64,000 bases of DNA, taken from assembly GCA_963722715.1 (NCBI GenBank), contig CAVROA010000023.1:186001-250000 (forward strand), written 5' to 3'. Position 1 is the first letter of the stretch; the number at the start of each line of letters is the position of its first letter. The notes beneath the pieces were generated by a model. The model saw only the letters and a program-made list of their open reading frames with translations, ran no database searches and was not told the origin of the DNA. Below, piece after piece: positions 15,987-24,100 of the stretch. The position numbers were made by a program, and so were the translations under genes. Origin of the DNA: DASQGA01 sp963722715 (lineage in GTDB: Bacteria > Actinomycetota > Thermoleophilia > Gaiellales > Gaiellaceae).

Positions 15987-16000
15987 CAATCGCTTTTGCT

Positions 16001-16759
16001 CTAGGGGCCGCCGGCAACCTCTTCCGGTAGCTCGTACCACCGCTTTCGCTCCCCAATGCGGGCGCGGAGGCGCCAGGCGCGAGACTTCGGCTCGGCCTCG
16101 ATGCGGTCGAGAAGCGTTCGCGCCCGGTCTGCGACGACTCTCTTCTCATCTGCCGACAGGGCGTAGTCATCCAGCCGTGCGAGCGTTGCCTCGAGATTTC
16201 CGGTGATGGTGCGCCAGAGGCCCCAGTCCGCGGCGCAAAGCGCGGCGACTCGGCCGGCGTTGACAGTGTCCCCGTCCTCGTCTCCGACCGAATGGTCATG
16301 GAGGAGCGCCAGCACGTCTCGCACGTCCTTCTCGTTCAGCTCGGCGATCTGGAGCTTCGTCAGGAGGAGCTCGGCGAGTGGGACGGAGATCGGCTCGAGC
16401 TCGAGGCGCTCCGCGAGTGGGATCTTGTGGGACATCGAGAACGCACCCATGAACACGTCCACCTGCCGCCCGTTGGCGTCGTCGAAGAAGAGCAGGCGTT
16501 CGTTTCCCTGCAGGGCGTTGAAGGCCACGTGCGGGACGTAGCCCGCCGCCTCGAAGAAGGACGCGGTTTTCCTGGATAAGCCCTTCCCGGCTGCGAAGTC
16601 GAGGTCCGCGTAGGGGCGCTCGAATGCGGGGTGGCCCGTCCCGGGGTTGCGGAGTCTGACAGCCACGCCCCCGAGCAGGCGAAGCGGCAGGTTCTCTTGC
16701 TCCGCGAGGGTGATGAGCCGACGCCCCTCCTCGACGACGTCGGCATGGGGCTCACTCAC
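16001..16759 (-). CDS. Nucleotidyltransferase-like protein (AbiEii/MNT-type fold)
   Basis: About 252 residues. The N-terminal part has L-R-L-L-G-G-V-A-V-R-L-R, then R-P-Y-A-D-L-D-F, then R-Q-V-D-V-F-M-G. This is the pattern of the nucleotidyltransferase fold with acidic residues D-x-D and a later Asp-Val-Phe strand, as in AbiEii-like NTases. The C-terminal half is helical. These proteins include toxins and housekeeping enzymes; no antitoxin-sized partner is adjacent, so a toxin role is not supported. The start is uncertain: GTG 16759 (V-S-E-P-H) is preferred, ATG 16795 is possible. Confidence 0.65.
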   Translation of the reverse strand: MSEPHADVVEEGRRLITLAEQENLPLRLLGGVAVRLRNPGTGHPAFERPYADLDFAAGKGLSRKTASFFEAAGYVPHVAFNALQGNERLLFFDDANGRQVDVFMGAFSMSHKIPLAERLELEPISVPLAELLLTKLQIAELNEKDVRDVLALLHDHSVGDEDGDTVNAGRVAALCAADWGLWRTITGNLEATLARLDDYALSADEKRVVADRARTLLDRIEAEPKSRAWRLRARIGERKRWYELPEEVAGGP

Positions 16760-16852
16760 CCGCGGGAGACTACTTACCGGGCAGACGCTCCTCATACCTA
16801 TCGCAACGGTGGATGGCCACCGGCCGGCTCCCCACTGCAGCGAGGGGCAAGC

Positions 16853-17950
16853 CTAGACCGGCGCGAGCGGCAGCCGGTGCTCTTCGGGAATCTGAACGAG
16901 CGCGAGCTGTGCGAGTCGGGTGTAGCGCGCCTCGAGCCTGCGACGCAGGCGTCGCGATGCGGATAGCCAAGCTAGCCGGGATCCGCCATCGCGCCGCACG
17001 CGCGTAACGACCTGCGTCATCCCGGCCCCTGGTTCAAGCGATGTTGTTAGCACCGCGCGCATACCGCCGGGGAGTGAGAGCCGCTCGGTGTAGTAGTCGA
17101 AGGGTCGCCAGTCCAGGATCTCTTCATAAATCTTCGTGCGCCCGTCTACGCAAACACTCGAGGCGCCGGTTGTGCGGCGTCCGCCTACGTTCGCCTGTTC
17201 GATCGCATCCACTTGCCAAACGAGTCGCCTCTGAGGCGATGTGAGGAGCTCCCAGGTGAGCTCCGCGCTCGCGCGGACCGGGACCTCGACACGGAAATCG
17301 GCGTCGTCGTCTTCAACGCTGACGCGTCGCCTTGCTTGCTCGACTTTCCAACGCGCATCGAGGTCGCTCGCGTAGCCGACGACATCAGCGCCGTCGACGC
17401 CATGCTCGACGTGGCGGTGCAACTGCAACGAGCTCGGTTCAAGGCCGAGGGCTTGAACGCAGGCCTCCGTGAAGAAGGCGTAGGCGTGCAGCCCGTGGGC
17501 CGCGGTCACACCGTTCTTGAGCAGCCGGTGAACGAGAATCACGTCATCGCCCGTTAGCTCCTCGCCCCGGCTGCTCAGGCGGCGGATGAATGCGCCGTGG
17601 TGAACGATGAACTTGAGGTCGAGATCAGTCACCTTCGTGCAGGCCGGGCAGGTGCAGCTGACGGCATGCTCAATTCCGCGTAGCCGACCGCGGAAGGCGA
17701 AGTAGCACTCCTCAATCGTGTCGAGGAGCATCGTCGCGTCGATGTCGCCGTCGAGCGCGTAGCCGAAGACCGCATCGCCTTCAACTTTGTTCACGTGAAT
17801 CACGGCCTCGAGCCGCCCGATCACGGTTTCCATGACGTCGGAGACGACGTCCTCTGCGTACTCCAGAGGGCTTCCAACAACGTAATTGCTGTAACCCGAT
17901 ATATCGGACAGAAGCAGCAACCCCTGTCCGGCCGAGACGGCCAGCGTCAA
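16853..17950 (-). CDS. DUF2652 (class III cyclase-like) protein with C-terminal SRPBCC domain
   Basis: The first half (about 10-200) has L-L-L-L-S-D-I-S-G-Y-S-N-Y-V and N-K-V-E-G-D-A-V-F-G-Y, the signature of DUF2652, which resembles adenylate/guanylate cyclase catalytic domains. A C-x-C-P-A-C cluster follows. The second half (about 220-345) looks like a START/SRPBCC ligand-binding domain (V-P-V-R-A-S-A-E-L-T-W-E-L-L). Cyclase activity is unproven. The start codon appears to be TTG at 17950, overlapping the stop of the glyoxalase remnant upstream; a different start is possible. Confidence 0.75.
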   Translation of the reverse strand: MTLAVSAGQGLLLLSDISGYSNYVVGSPLEYAEDVVSDVMETVIGRLEAVIHVNKVEGDAVFGYALDGDIDATMLLDTIEECYFAFRGRLRGIEHAVSCTCPACTKVTDLDLKFIVHHGAFIRRLSSRGEELTGDDVILVHRLLKNGVTAAHGLHAYAFFTEACVQALGLEPSSLQLHRHVEHGVDGADVVGYASDLDARWKVEQARRRVSVEDDDADFRVEVPVRASAELTWELLTSPQRRLVWQVDAIEQANVGGRRTTGASSVCVDGRTKIYEEILDWRPFDYYTERLSLPGGMRAVLTTSLEPGAGMTQVVTRVRRDGGSRLAWLSASRRLRRRLEARYTRLAQLALVQIPEEHRLPLAPV

Positions 17951-18105
17951 GCCCCTGTGAGCTCGAGGATGTTGCCGCCAAGGTCTTTGAGCCAGGCGAC
18001 GCGCCGTTCGAGGAGGGTCAGGCCCAACCTCCCCTCGTAGTAAGCAATTGCCTCATCAACATCTGAGACCGGTGCGTTTGCCCCGATCCGGGACTCAGCG
18101 AGCAC
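17947..18105 (-). pseudogene. Glyoxalase/VOC family remnant with an internal deletion
   Basis: The frame joins the start of a VOC module (A-P-V-S-D-V-D-E-A-I-A-Y-Y-E, then L-G-L-T-L-L-E-R-R) directly to its last strand (V-A-W-L-K-D-L-G-G-N-I-L-E-L). A normal VOC module has about 60-70 residues between these, so the middle has been lost in frame. All central metal ligands are missing and function is unlikely. Its stop overlaps the TTG start of the DUF2652 gene, so it may still act as a translated leader. Confidence 0.7.
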
Positions 18106-18180
18106 GCAGCCAGGATCGCGTTCAGCTGCCGTCGAGTCAAGGCCGGCCGCCGAGTGACTCGCGCCCCAGGTCGCGGAGGC

Positions 18181-18852
18181 TCAGACATGGGCGAGTACCT
18201 GGTCAAGCGGCCGAGGCACTTGGGTGAGCTCAAGCGCCTCGACGAGCAAACGCGCGTATCGGATCTTCCGCCTCCCGCCGCTGCCCATGAAGCGCCGAAG
18301 CTGCTCCTCGTTAGCCCGGCCTTGCCAGGCAGCCTGCTTCTGGAGGGTGCGGAAGGACCCAAGCTCACCCTGGGCGTCAACGACCCGTTCCACGGAGGCG
18401 GCACCGAGAGCGCGGATCAGCTCTTCCTCCAAGTCTGCGTCGCACGCGTAGAAACCCAGCTGTTCCATATCGACGCGCGTAAGGTGGGAGCCGAAGCCGG
18501 CCCGCTCAAGACCGCGCCGGAAGGCGCCCTCCTCTGCGGCGTCATAGAGACCCGCCAGCCTGACGTCGAGCCCCTGAGGACCGAACATATTCAGGAACCT
18601 TTCTATGGACTGCGCGCCCCCAATCGGCACAACGGAAATCCCCTCAGCATCAAGATTCCGGCCACGGCGACCAGCGAGCGCTTCGAGCGCGCGCTGGTCG
18701 CTGAGCCCTTCAACCAGCACGACCGCACGCGGAGCGACGCCTGCGGCCAGCGCTTGTGAGACGTCAACAAGTGGAGCACCCGTACCGCCGGCTGCCCCTT
18801 CGACGTCCGCCGAGTGAAATCGCTGCTTCTCGTCCACATCTCGCATCTTCAC
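18181..18852 (-). CDS. Stand-alone TOPRIM-domain protein related to OLD-family nucleases
   Basis: A 223-residue protein. V-V-L-V-E-G-L-S-D-Q-R-A-L-E is the TOPRIM glutamate motif, and V-V-P-I-G-G-A-Q-S-I with R-L-A-G-L-Y-D-A-A-E-E gives the acidic D-x-(D/E)-like part. This matches the C-terminal TOPRIM region of OLD-family ATP-dependent endonucleases, but no ATPase domain is present here or next to it. A second acidic residue of the classical D-x-D is not evident. It could be an orphan nuclease, a regulator, or the remnant of a defence gene. Confidence 0.7.
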   Translation of the reverse strand: MKMRDVDEKQRFHSADVEGAAGGTGAPLVDVSQALAAGVAPRAVVLVEGLSDQRALEALAGRRGRNLDAEGISVVPIGGAQSIERFLNMFGPQGLDVRLAGLYDAAEEGAFRRGLERAGFGSHLTRVDMEQLGFYACDADLEEELIRALGAASVERVVDAQGELGSFRTLQKQAAWQGRANEEQLRRFMGSGGRRKIRYARLLVEALELTQVPRPLDQVLAHV

Positions 18853-18879
18853 AGCTCATACCCCAGTGACCGACCAACA

Positions 18880-18900
18880 GAAAAGCCTTGTCTCCAAGGC
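18880..18900 (-). terminator. Terminator-like hairpin beside the tRNA remnant
   Basis: On the minus strand GCCTTG, loop GAGA, CAAGGC is followed by TTTTCT. It mirrors the terminator after the intact tRNA-Pro gene, with compensating base changes in the stem. Confidence 0.65.
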
Positions 18901-18908
18901 CTCTCCCG

Positions 18909-18933
18909 ATCGGGACGGCGAGATTTGAACTCG
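18909..18933 (-). repeat. Copy of the tRNA-Pro 3' end (att-like remnant)
   Basis: These 25 bases are identical to 19606-19630, the T arm and acceptor 3' strand of tRNA-Pro. The upstream half of a tRNA is absent. With the neighbouring terminator, the similarity to the real gene extends over about 57 bases. Such a 3' fragment downstream of an intact tRNA is what integration of an element into a tRNA leaves behind. Confidence 0.7.
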
Positions 18934-19097
18934 TCATCGGGCCGCCGGATGTCGAGGTCGGCGTCGCCCGTGCTCTCAACGGCGAAGCCCCAGCCTGCGG
19001 CCGGAGAGATATTCCCAGCCGGCGGTAAAGGAGCAGTTGTTGGCTGGATGCCGGGCGCGATAATGTCACACGTACCTAGGACGAAGGGAGGCACCGC

Positions 19098-19370
19098 ATG
19101 CACGCCGTGGTCGCAAGGAGCACGCTTCATGATTCTGAGGCGGCAAGGAAATTTCTAAAGGAACAGGGCGCACCCCGGATCTCGCAAGCGCCCGGCTTCG
19201 AATCTGCTCAGTGGGTCATGCTTGACGAGAGCACTGGCACTTCGATGCTGACCTTCGAGTCTGAAGAGGAGGCGCAGGCGGCGGCAGAATTGCTTCGGAC
19301 CAACCCCCCAGGAGGTACTGCGATAACGATCGACAGCATCGAGGTCGGCGAAGTCGTCCACCGCGTTTGA
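19098..19370 (+). CDS. 90-residue ABM-like small protein
   Basis: ATG at 19098 follows GGGAGG. The product begins M-H-A-V-V-A-R-S-T-L-H-D and contains S-Q-A-P-G-F-E-S-A-Q-W-V and F-E-S-E-E-E-A. This layout is typical of small dimeric alpha/beta-barrel (ABM-like) proteins common in actinobacteria. No enzyme residues are evident. It is the only gene between the two tRNA-Pro 3' copies, and its base composition is a little lower in GC than its neighbours. Confidence 0.65.
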   Translation: MHAVVARSTLHDSEAARKFLKEQGAPRISQAPGFESAQWVMLDESTGTSMLTFESEEEAQAAAELLRTNPPGGTAITIDSIEVGEVVHRV

Positions 19371-19574
19371 CGGATGCTGCACGCGTTAGCTAGCTCGGCC
19401 TTTAGAGCCCCCTGAGACATCAAGGGCCACCAGCGAGCTACGCCGGCAGCGGCTCTCAGGGGCCGAGCTCGAGGCCTTCACGCGGGCGATCGAGTGAGCC
19501 CAAAGGGCACCATTTGGGCACTAGGACCGCTCCGGTGCTGATCGAGACCGCTCGGTCGAGGGCGGCCTCGAGAC

Positions 19575-19598
19575 AGAAAAGACCCTGCTTCCAGGGCC
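19575..19598 (-). terminator. Terminator of tRNA-Pro
   Basis: Minus-strand stem GGCCCTG, loop GAAG, CAGGGTC followed by TTTTCT, located just after the tRNA 3' end. A good rho-independent terminator. Confidence 0.8.
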
Positions 19599-19606
19599 TT
19601 TTCTTA

Positions 19607-19680
19607 TCGGGACGGCGAGATTTGAACTCGCGACCCCCTGCTCCCAAAGCAGGTGCGCTACCAGGCTGCGCCACGTCCCG
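19607..19680 (-). tRNA. tRNA-Pro (TGG)
   Basis: The reverse complement forms a cloverleaf with acceptor CGGGACG/CGTCCCG, anticodon stem CCTGC/GCAGG, loop TTTGGGA (anticodon TGG), T loop TTCAAAT and discriminator A. A partial second copy lies at 18909-18933. Confidence 0.97.
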
Positions 19681-19725
19681 CTGGCGCGAAGTGTAGACCG
19701 CGCAACGGTTCGACCGTTCCTCGGT

Positions 19726-19740
19726 TAGCCTCGCGAGCTG
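19726..19740 (+). promoter_or_regulatory. Leaderless -10 box and CTG start of the EamA gene
   Basis: TAGCCT (19726-19731), six bases, then CTG (19738-19740). The same box and spacing precede GTG at 62187. This geometry is the main support for CTG initiation. Confidence 0.55.
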
Positions 19741-20703
19741 GCTCGAACACGCCGCCCACTCGTCGGGTACGTCCTCGTCTGGACTGCCGTCCTGCTTTGG
19801 TCGGTCAACGCGACCGTCTCCAAGATCGTCCTCGACTCGGCCGGTCTGTCGGCGCTCCGCCTGTCCGAGGTGAGGGCTACTGGCTCCGCTGTCATTCTCC
19901 TCGCCGCGGTCGCGCTCGTCCGTCCCGCATCCCTGAGCACGAACCGGCGGGAGCTGGCCTTCCTGGCTGTCTTCGGGATCCTCGGCCTCGCCCTCGTCCA
20001 GTTCTTCTACTTCGTAGCGCTGAGCCGGCTCAACATCGGCATCGCGCTCGTGATCGAGTACATCGCTCCGGTCCTCGTGGCTCTCTACGCGCGGTTCTTC
20101 GTCCACGAGCCGGTGCGGCGCCGGCTCTGGGCCGCGATCGCGCTGAGCCTGGCCGGGCTCTCGCTCGTCGTCGACCTCTGGAGCGGCGTCACTCTCAGCA
20201 CGACGGGCGTCCTCGCCTGCCTCGCCGCCGCGGTCGCCTACGCCCTCTACATCATCATGGCCGACCGGAGTCTTCGCGGCGGCCGTGATGCAACCTCGCT
20301 CCTTGCCTACGGGTTCCTCTTCGCAAGCATCTTCTGGGCCATCGTGCAACCGTGGTGGAGCTTTCCCGCCGGAAGCGTGGAGGCGAGTGCGTCGCTCCTG
20401 GGTCGGCTCGACGATTTCTCGGCGCCGGTCTGGCTCCTGCTCGGATACGTGGTCGTCCTCGGCACGGTCGTGCCTTTCGTCCTGATCGTGAATGCCCTCC
20501 ACCACATCTCGCCGACCCGGACGATCATCGTCGCGATGCTCGAGCCCGTTCTGGCCGCCGCAGTCGCATACCTATGGCTGGGGGAGGAGCTCACTGGACA
20601 GCAGATCGCCGGCTCGCTCCTCGTGCTCGGCGGCATCGTCCTGGCCCAGACGGCCCGCGAAACCGAGCCCACCGGGGCAGGAGCCGAGAGCGGTCCCCGT
20701 TAG
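19738..20703 (+). CDS. EamA/DMT-superfamily transporter
   Basis: About 321 residues with ten predicted membrane spans in two EamA repeats (first ending near V-D-L-W-S-G, second containing P-T-R-T-I-I-V-A-M-L-E-P-V-L-A-A). Members export amino acids, metabolites or drugs; the substrate is unknown. The usual first span (G-Y-V-L-V-W-T-A-V-L-L-W-S-V) is encoded only if translation starts upstream of GTG 19870. In that stretch, after the in-frame TAG just before it, the only plausible start is CTG 19738, giving L(M)-A-R-T-R-R-P-L-V-G-Y. The stop overlaps the response-regulator stop in TTAG. Confidence 0.82.
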   Translation: MARTRRPLVGYVLVWTAVLLWSVNATVSKIVLDSAGLSALRLSEVRATGSAVILLAAVALVRPASLSTNRRELAFLAVFGILGLALVQFFYFVALSRLNIGIALVIEYIAPVLVALYARFFVHEPVRRRLWAAIALSLAGLSLVVDLWSGVTLSTTGVLACLAAAVAYALYIIMADRSLRGGRDATSLLAYGFLFASIFWAIVQPWWSFPAGSVEASASLLGRLDDFSAPVWLLLGYVVVLGTVVPFVLIVNALHHISPTRTIIVAMLEPVLAAAVAYLWLGEELTGQQIAGSLLVLGGIVLAQTARETEPTGAGAESGPR

Positions 20704-21134
20704 ACCTCGAAGAGGACGCGGAGCTCGGCGATCTTGTCGGCCCGGAGCTGCTCTCGCTCTCCGCGGGCGACCGCTGAGAGCACTTCCTCGACGAGTGAGG
20801 CAAGATCCACGGGATTGAACGGCTTCGTGATGTAGTCGAGGCCACCGAGATCCATACCGCGTGCGCGGTCGCGGAGATCCGCTCGCGCGGTCAGGAAGAC
20901 GATCGGGATCTCGCGTGTGTCCTCCTTCTCCAGCAGCCGCTCGGCCACCGACCACCCGTCCAGGCCCGGCATCATCACGTCGAGGAGGATCGCATCAGGC
21001 CGTTCCTTCTCGACGACCTCCAGTCCGGTCGGCCCGTCGGGTGCCTCGACCACGTCCATGCCTTCCGCCTCGAGATTCACCCTGCACAGCAAGCGGATCG
21101 GCGCCTCGTCGTCGATGATCAGAACCTTCGTCAT
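20700..21134 (-). CDS. Single-domain response regulator
   Basis: A 144-residue receiver domain: acidic pair D8-D9, phosphoacceptor D52 in L-L-D-V-M-M-P-G-L-D-G, Thr in V-F-L-T-A-R and Lys in I-T-K-P-F. There is no output domain, so it must act by protein contact or as a phosphate relay. Its ATG overlaps the stop of the large histidine kinase (ATGA), which makes that kinase the obvious partner. Confidence 0.92.
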   Translation of the reverse strand: MTKVLIIDDEAPIRLLCRVNLEAEGMDVVEAPDGPTGLEVVEKERPDAILLDVMMPGLDGWSVAERLLEKEDTREIPIVFLTARADLRDRARGMDLGGLDYITKPFNPVDLASLVEEVLSAVARGEREQLRADKIAELRVLFEV

Positions 21135-24100
21135 GAGCGTCCCGCCGGTTCCACTTGGGGTTCTCTACCCCGGTGAGCCCTCTTCGAGACAGGGAGCTCG
21201 AAGACGAACGTCGAACCTTCCCCCTCGACCGACTCGACGGCGATGCGCCCGTCCATCGCGGCCAGGAGGCCCCGCACGAGAAAGAGGCCGAGCCCTGTGC
21301 CGTGGGCACCGGTCAGCGGAGCTGTCCCTGCCCGATAGAACTTCGTGAAGATCCTGCTCTGGTCGTCGAGGGGGATCCCGATGCCCTCGTCGCTGACCCT
21401 GACCTCGATGGCATCCGACTTCCTGCGTCCAGCGAGCGTGATCGTGCCTCCTTCGGGCGAGTACTTGACGGCGTTGTCGACCAGGTGCAGAAGGATCTGA
21501 GCGAGCTTCTCCCCGTCTGCGTCCGCGTAGAGCCCGCTTTCAGGAGCGTCGATCTCCAGCCTGTGGGAGCCGTCGATGTGCTCCTGCGCACGCCCGCCTA
21601 CCGACCCAAGCACCTCGGCGACGTCGACCGGCGAGAGCGCCAGTCCCAGCGTGCCGGCCTCGAGACGCGCGACGCTCAGCAGGTCGTCGACGATCCCGAT
21701 CAGTCGCTCCGACTCCGAGGCGATGTAGCCGAGGAAGGTCGCCCTCTCCTCGTCCCCGAAGGCGACGTCGCTCCTGATGAGGGTCTCGGCGAACCCGTAG
21801 ATCGAGGTGAGCGGGGTCCGGAGCTCGTGCGACACGGTCGCGACGAAGTCCGACTTCATCTGGTCGACCACGCGCTCTCCGGAAACGTCGCGGAAGGCGA
21901 AGATCCGGCCCCCGACGGCCCCGCCCGAGTCGAGCATCACAGCCTCCGTCAGCGAGAGGAAGACGTCCTTGCCCCCTCTGCTGATTGTGATCGGCTCTTC
22001 TCTCCCGTGCCCACGCGCGGTCCCCGCGAGGTCGCGCTGGAGGACCTCGGGGATCCGCCGGCCGAGCGCTTCGGCCGCCGGGACGCCGGTAATCCGTTCC
22101 GCCATGGCGTTCCAGAGGACGACTCGTTCCTCGCGATCGACGGCCACGATTCCGTCGGCGATGTTGAGGAGGATCGCGTTCGAGCGCTCCTTCTCCTCTG
22201 CGACTCGCTGGTAGAGCTCGGCGTTCGAGAGACCGGCGGACGCGACGGCGGCGAGCGCAGAGAGCGCCTGCGCCTCCTCCTCGCGCCATGCTCTCGGCCC
22301 TGCCGTATACACGGAGAGGACGCCGTGAAGGCCGCCCCCGTGGGCGATCATCGGCACCGCGATGCACCCCGCCATCTCGCGCGCGAGGAGAGGATCTCCG
22401 TCTCCAAGATCGGGCCTCGCGCCGACGTCGTCGAGCATCGAGGCGGTGCGCGACTGGACGGCGTCGCCAAGGAGGCCTGTCCCGACGACCGCGCGCGTTC
22501 CGACCAGATCGTGGGCCGTATCACCCTCAACGCCGGAGGCCGCCCGGATGACGAGCTCTTCGCCGTCGAGAAGTCTCACGGTGGCTGCGTCCGCATCGAG
22601 GAGGATGGGCGCCTCGCGGACGATCTCCTCGAGGACGATCGAAGGATCGAGCACGGTGACGACGCGGGCACCGATCGCTGCGAGTCGCTGTGAGAGCCTA
22701 CGGCCCCGCCGTTCGGTCTCGAACAATTCGCTGCGCTCCAACGCGCCTCGGGCCGCGCGGCTGAGGTGGCCCGCCAGGGCAAGGTCGTCGTCCGTGAACG
22801 CCCGCTCCTCGCCGAAGAGGACAACAACAGAGCCCGGGTCACCGCTCGTGCCGTCCACCGAGGTTGCAAGCAGCGCACACGCGTTGTTAGCGAGGAGAAG
22901 ATCCCTCCACCGGCTATCGAATCGCTCGTCCTCGGTGAGAGCGCTCGAGGTGACAAGTCGCCTCTCTCGGGTAGCGGCGGCGAGCGGAGCTTCGTCATCC
23001 CGGATGCCATCGCGAAGCGCCGCCTCGACCTCGTCGTGAACGTCGTAGGAGCCGACGAGGACGAGCCTGTCGCCGGCCGGTCGCAGGACGAACGCCGCGA
23101 TGCCGCCTAGGGCTTCTGTAGCCGCCTGGGCCAGCGCGGTGACGGTCTCGTTGAGCGAAAGCGGAGACCCCAGCGCCTCGGCGATCCGATAGAAGCCCTG
23201 CTGGATCTGTGCTTGCCGCTCACGCTCCTCGAAGCTCTCCGCGTTGTGGAAGGCGAGCGAGGCGAAGCGGGCGTAGGCATCGAGGAGCTCGAGGTCCGGC
23301 TCTCCGAACCTTCCGGCTTCCGTTGAGCAGACGCCGAGTACGCCCCGTACCTCGCCGAGCCATGTAATCGGCGCGACCATCACGTCCTCGAACTCCGAAT
23401 AGTGCGTGCTGGGCGGAGGATCCTCGGTTTCGCGGAAGTTGCGCTTCAGCACGGGCTTTCCATCCTCGATCGCCGCCTTTTGTGTGCCCGCCGCGGGAAT
23501 TCTCCGGCCGACGGCCGCCTGGGGCAGTCCGAAGACGGCGCGACAGCGGAGCGAGTCGCGGTGTGGTTCGAGAATCCAGCAATCGGCAGCATCCGCGCCG
23601 AGCAGCTCGGCGACCTCCTCGACCAGCCGCTGCACCACCGACGTGAACCGAAGGTCGCTCGTCACCACCTGAGCCGCTTTCAGCAGGGCGGTTTGACGGT
23701 CGACCCGCCGTCCTTCTTCACGGAGCAGTCGGGCCGTGTGGATCGCGAGCCCCGCCTCTCCGGCAACGGATTCGGCGAGCGCGACCTCCCCCTCGGTCCA
23801 GCGGCCGACCTCCGAGCGGTGGAGTGCGAAGACGCCGATCACGTCATCGAAGACCTGGATTGGCGTGGCGAGCACGGCCTTCGTTCCGAGCTCGACCAGC
23901 GCCTCCCGGCTGCCGAGGCTGGGGTCGTCCAACTCGGATGCTGACTCGACGTCCGCAATCGCGACCGTGCGCCGCTCTCGTGCCGCCAGGTTCGACGCCG
24001 GCAGGCGCGCCGCCACACCGCCGACGGGATCGTGACCGGGCGCCGTCCATTCCGAATGGACCGGCATCGAGCCGCTCGGCTCGGCGAGGCGAATGAAGCA

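Noticed and set aside
16001..16759. Toxin of an AbiE-type toxin-antitoxin system
   Set aside because: No antitoxin-like gene is adjacent and the domain alone is not specific.
18909..19630. An intact genomic island between the tRNA-Pro copies
   Set aside because: Only about 700 bp remain and no integrase or mobility gene is present, so at most a remnant.
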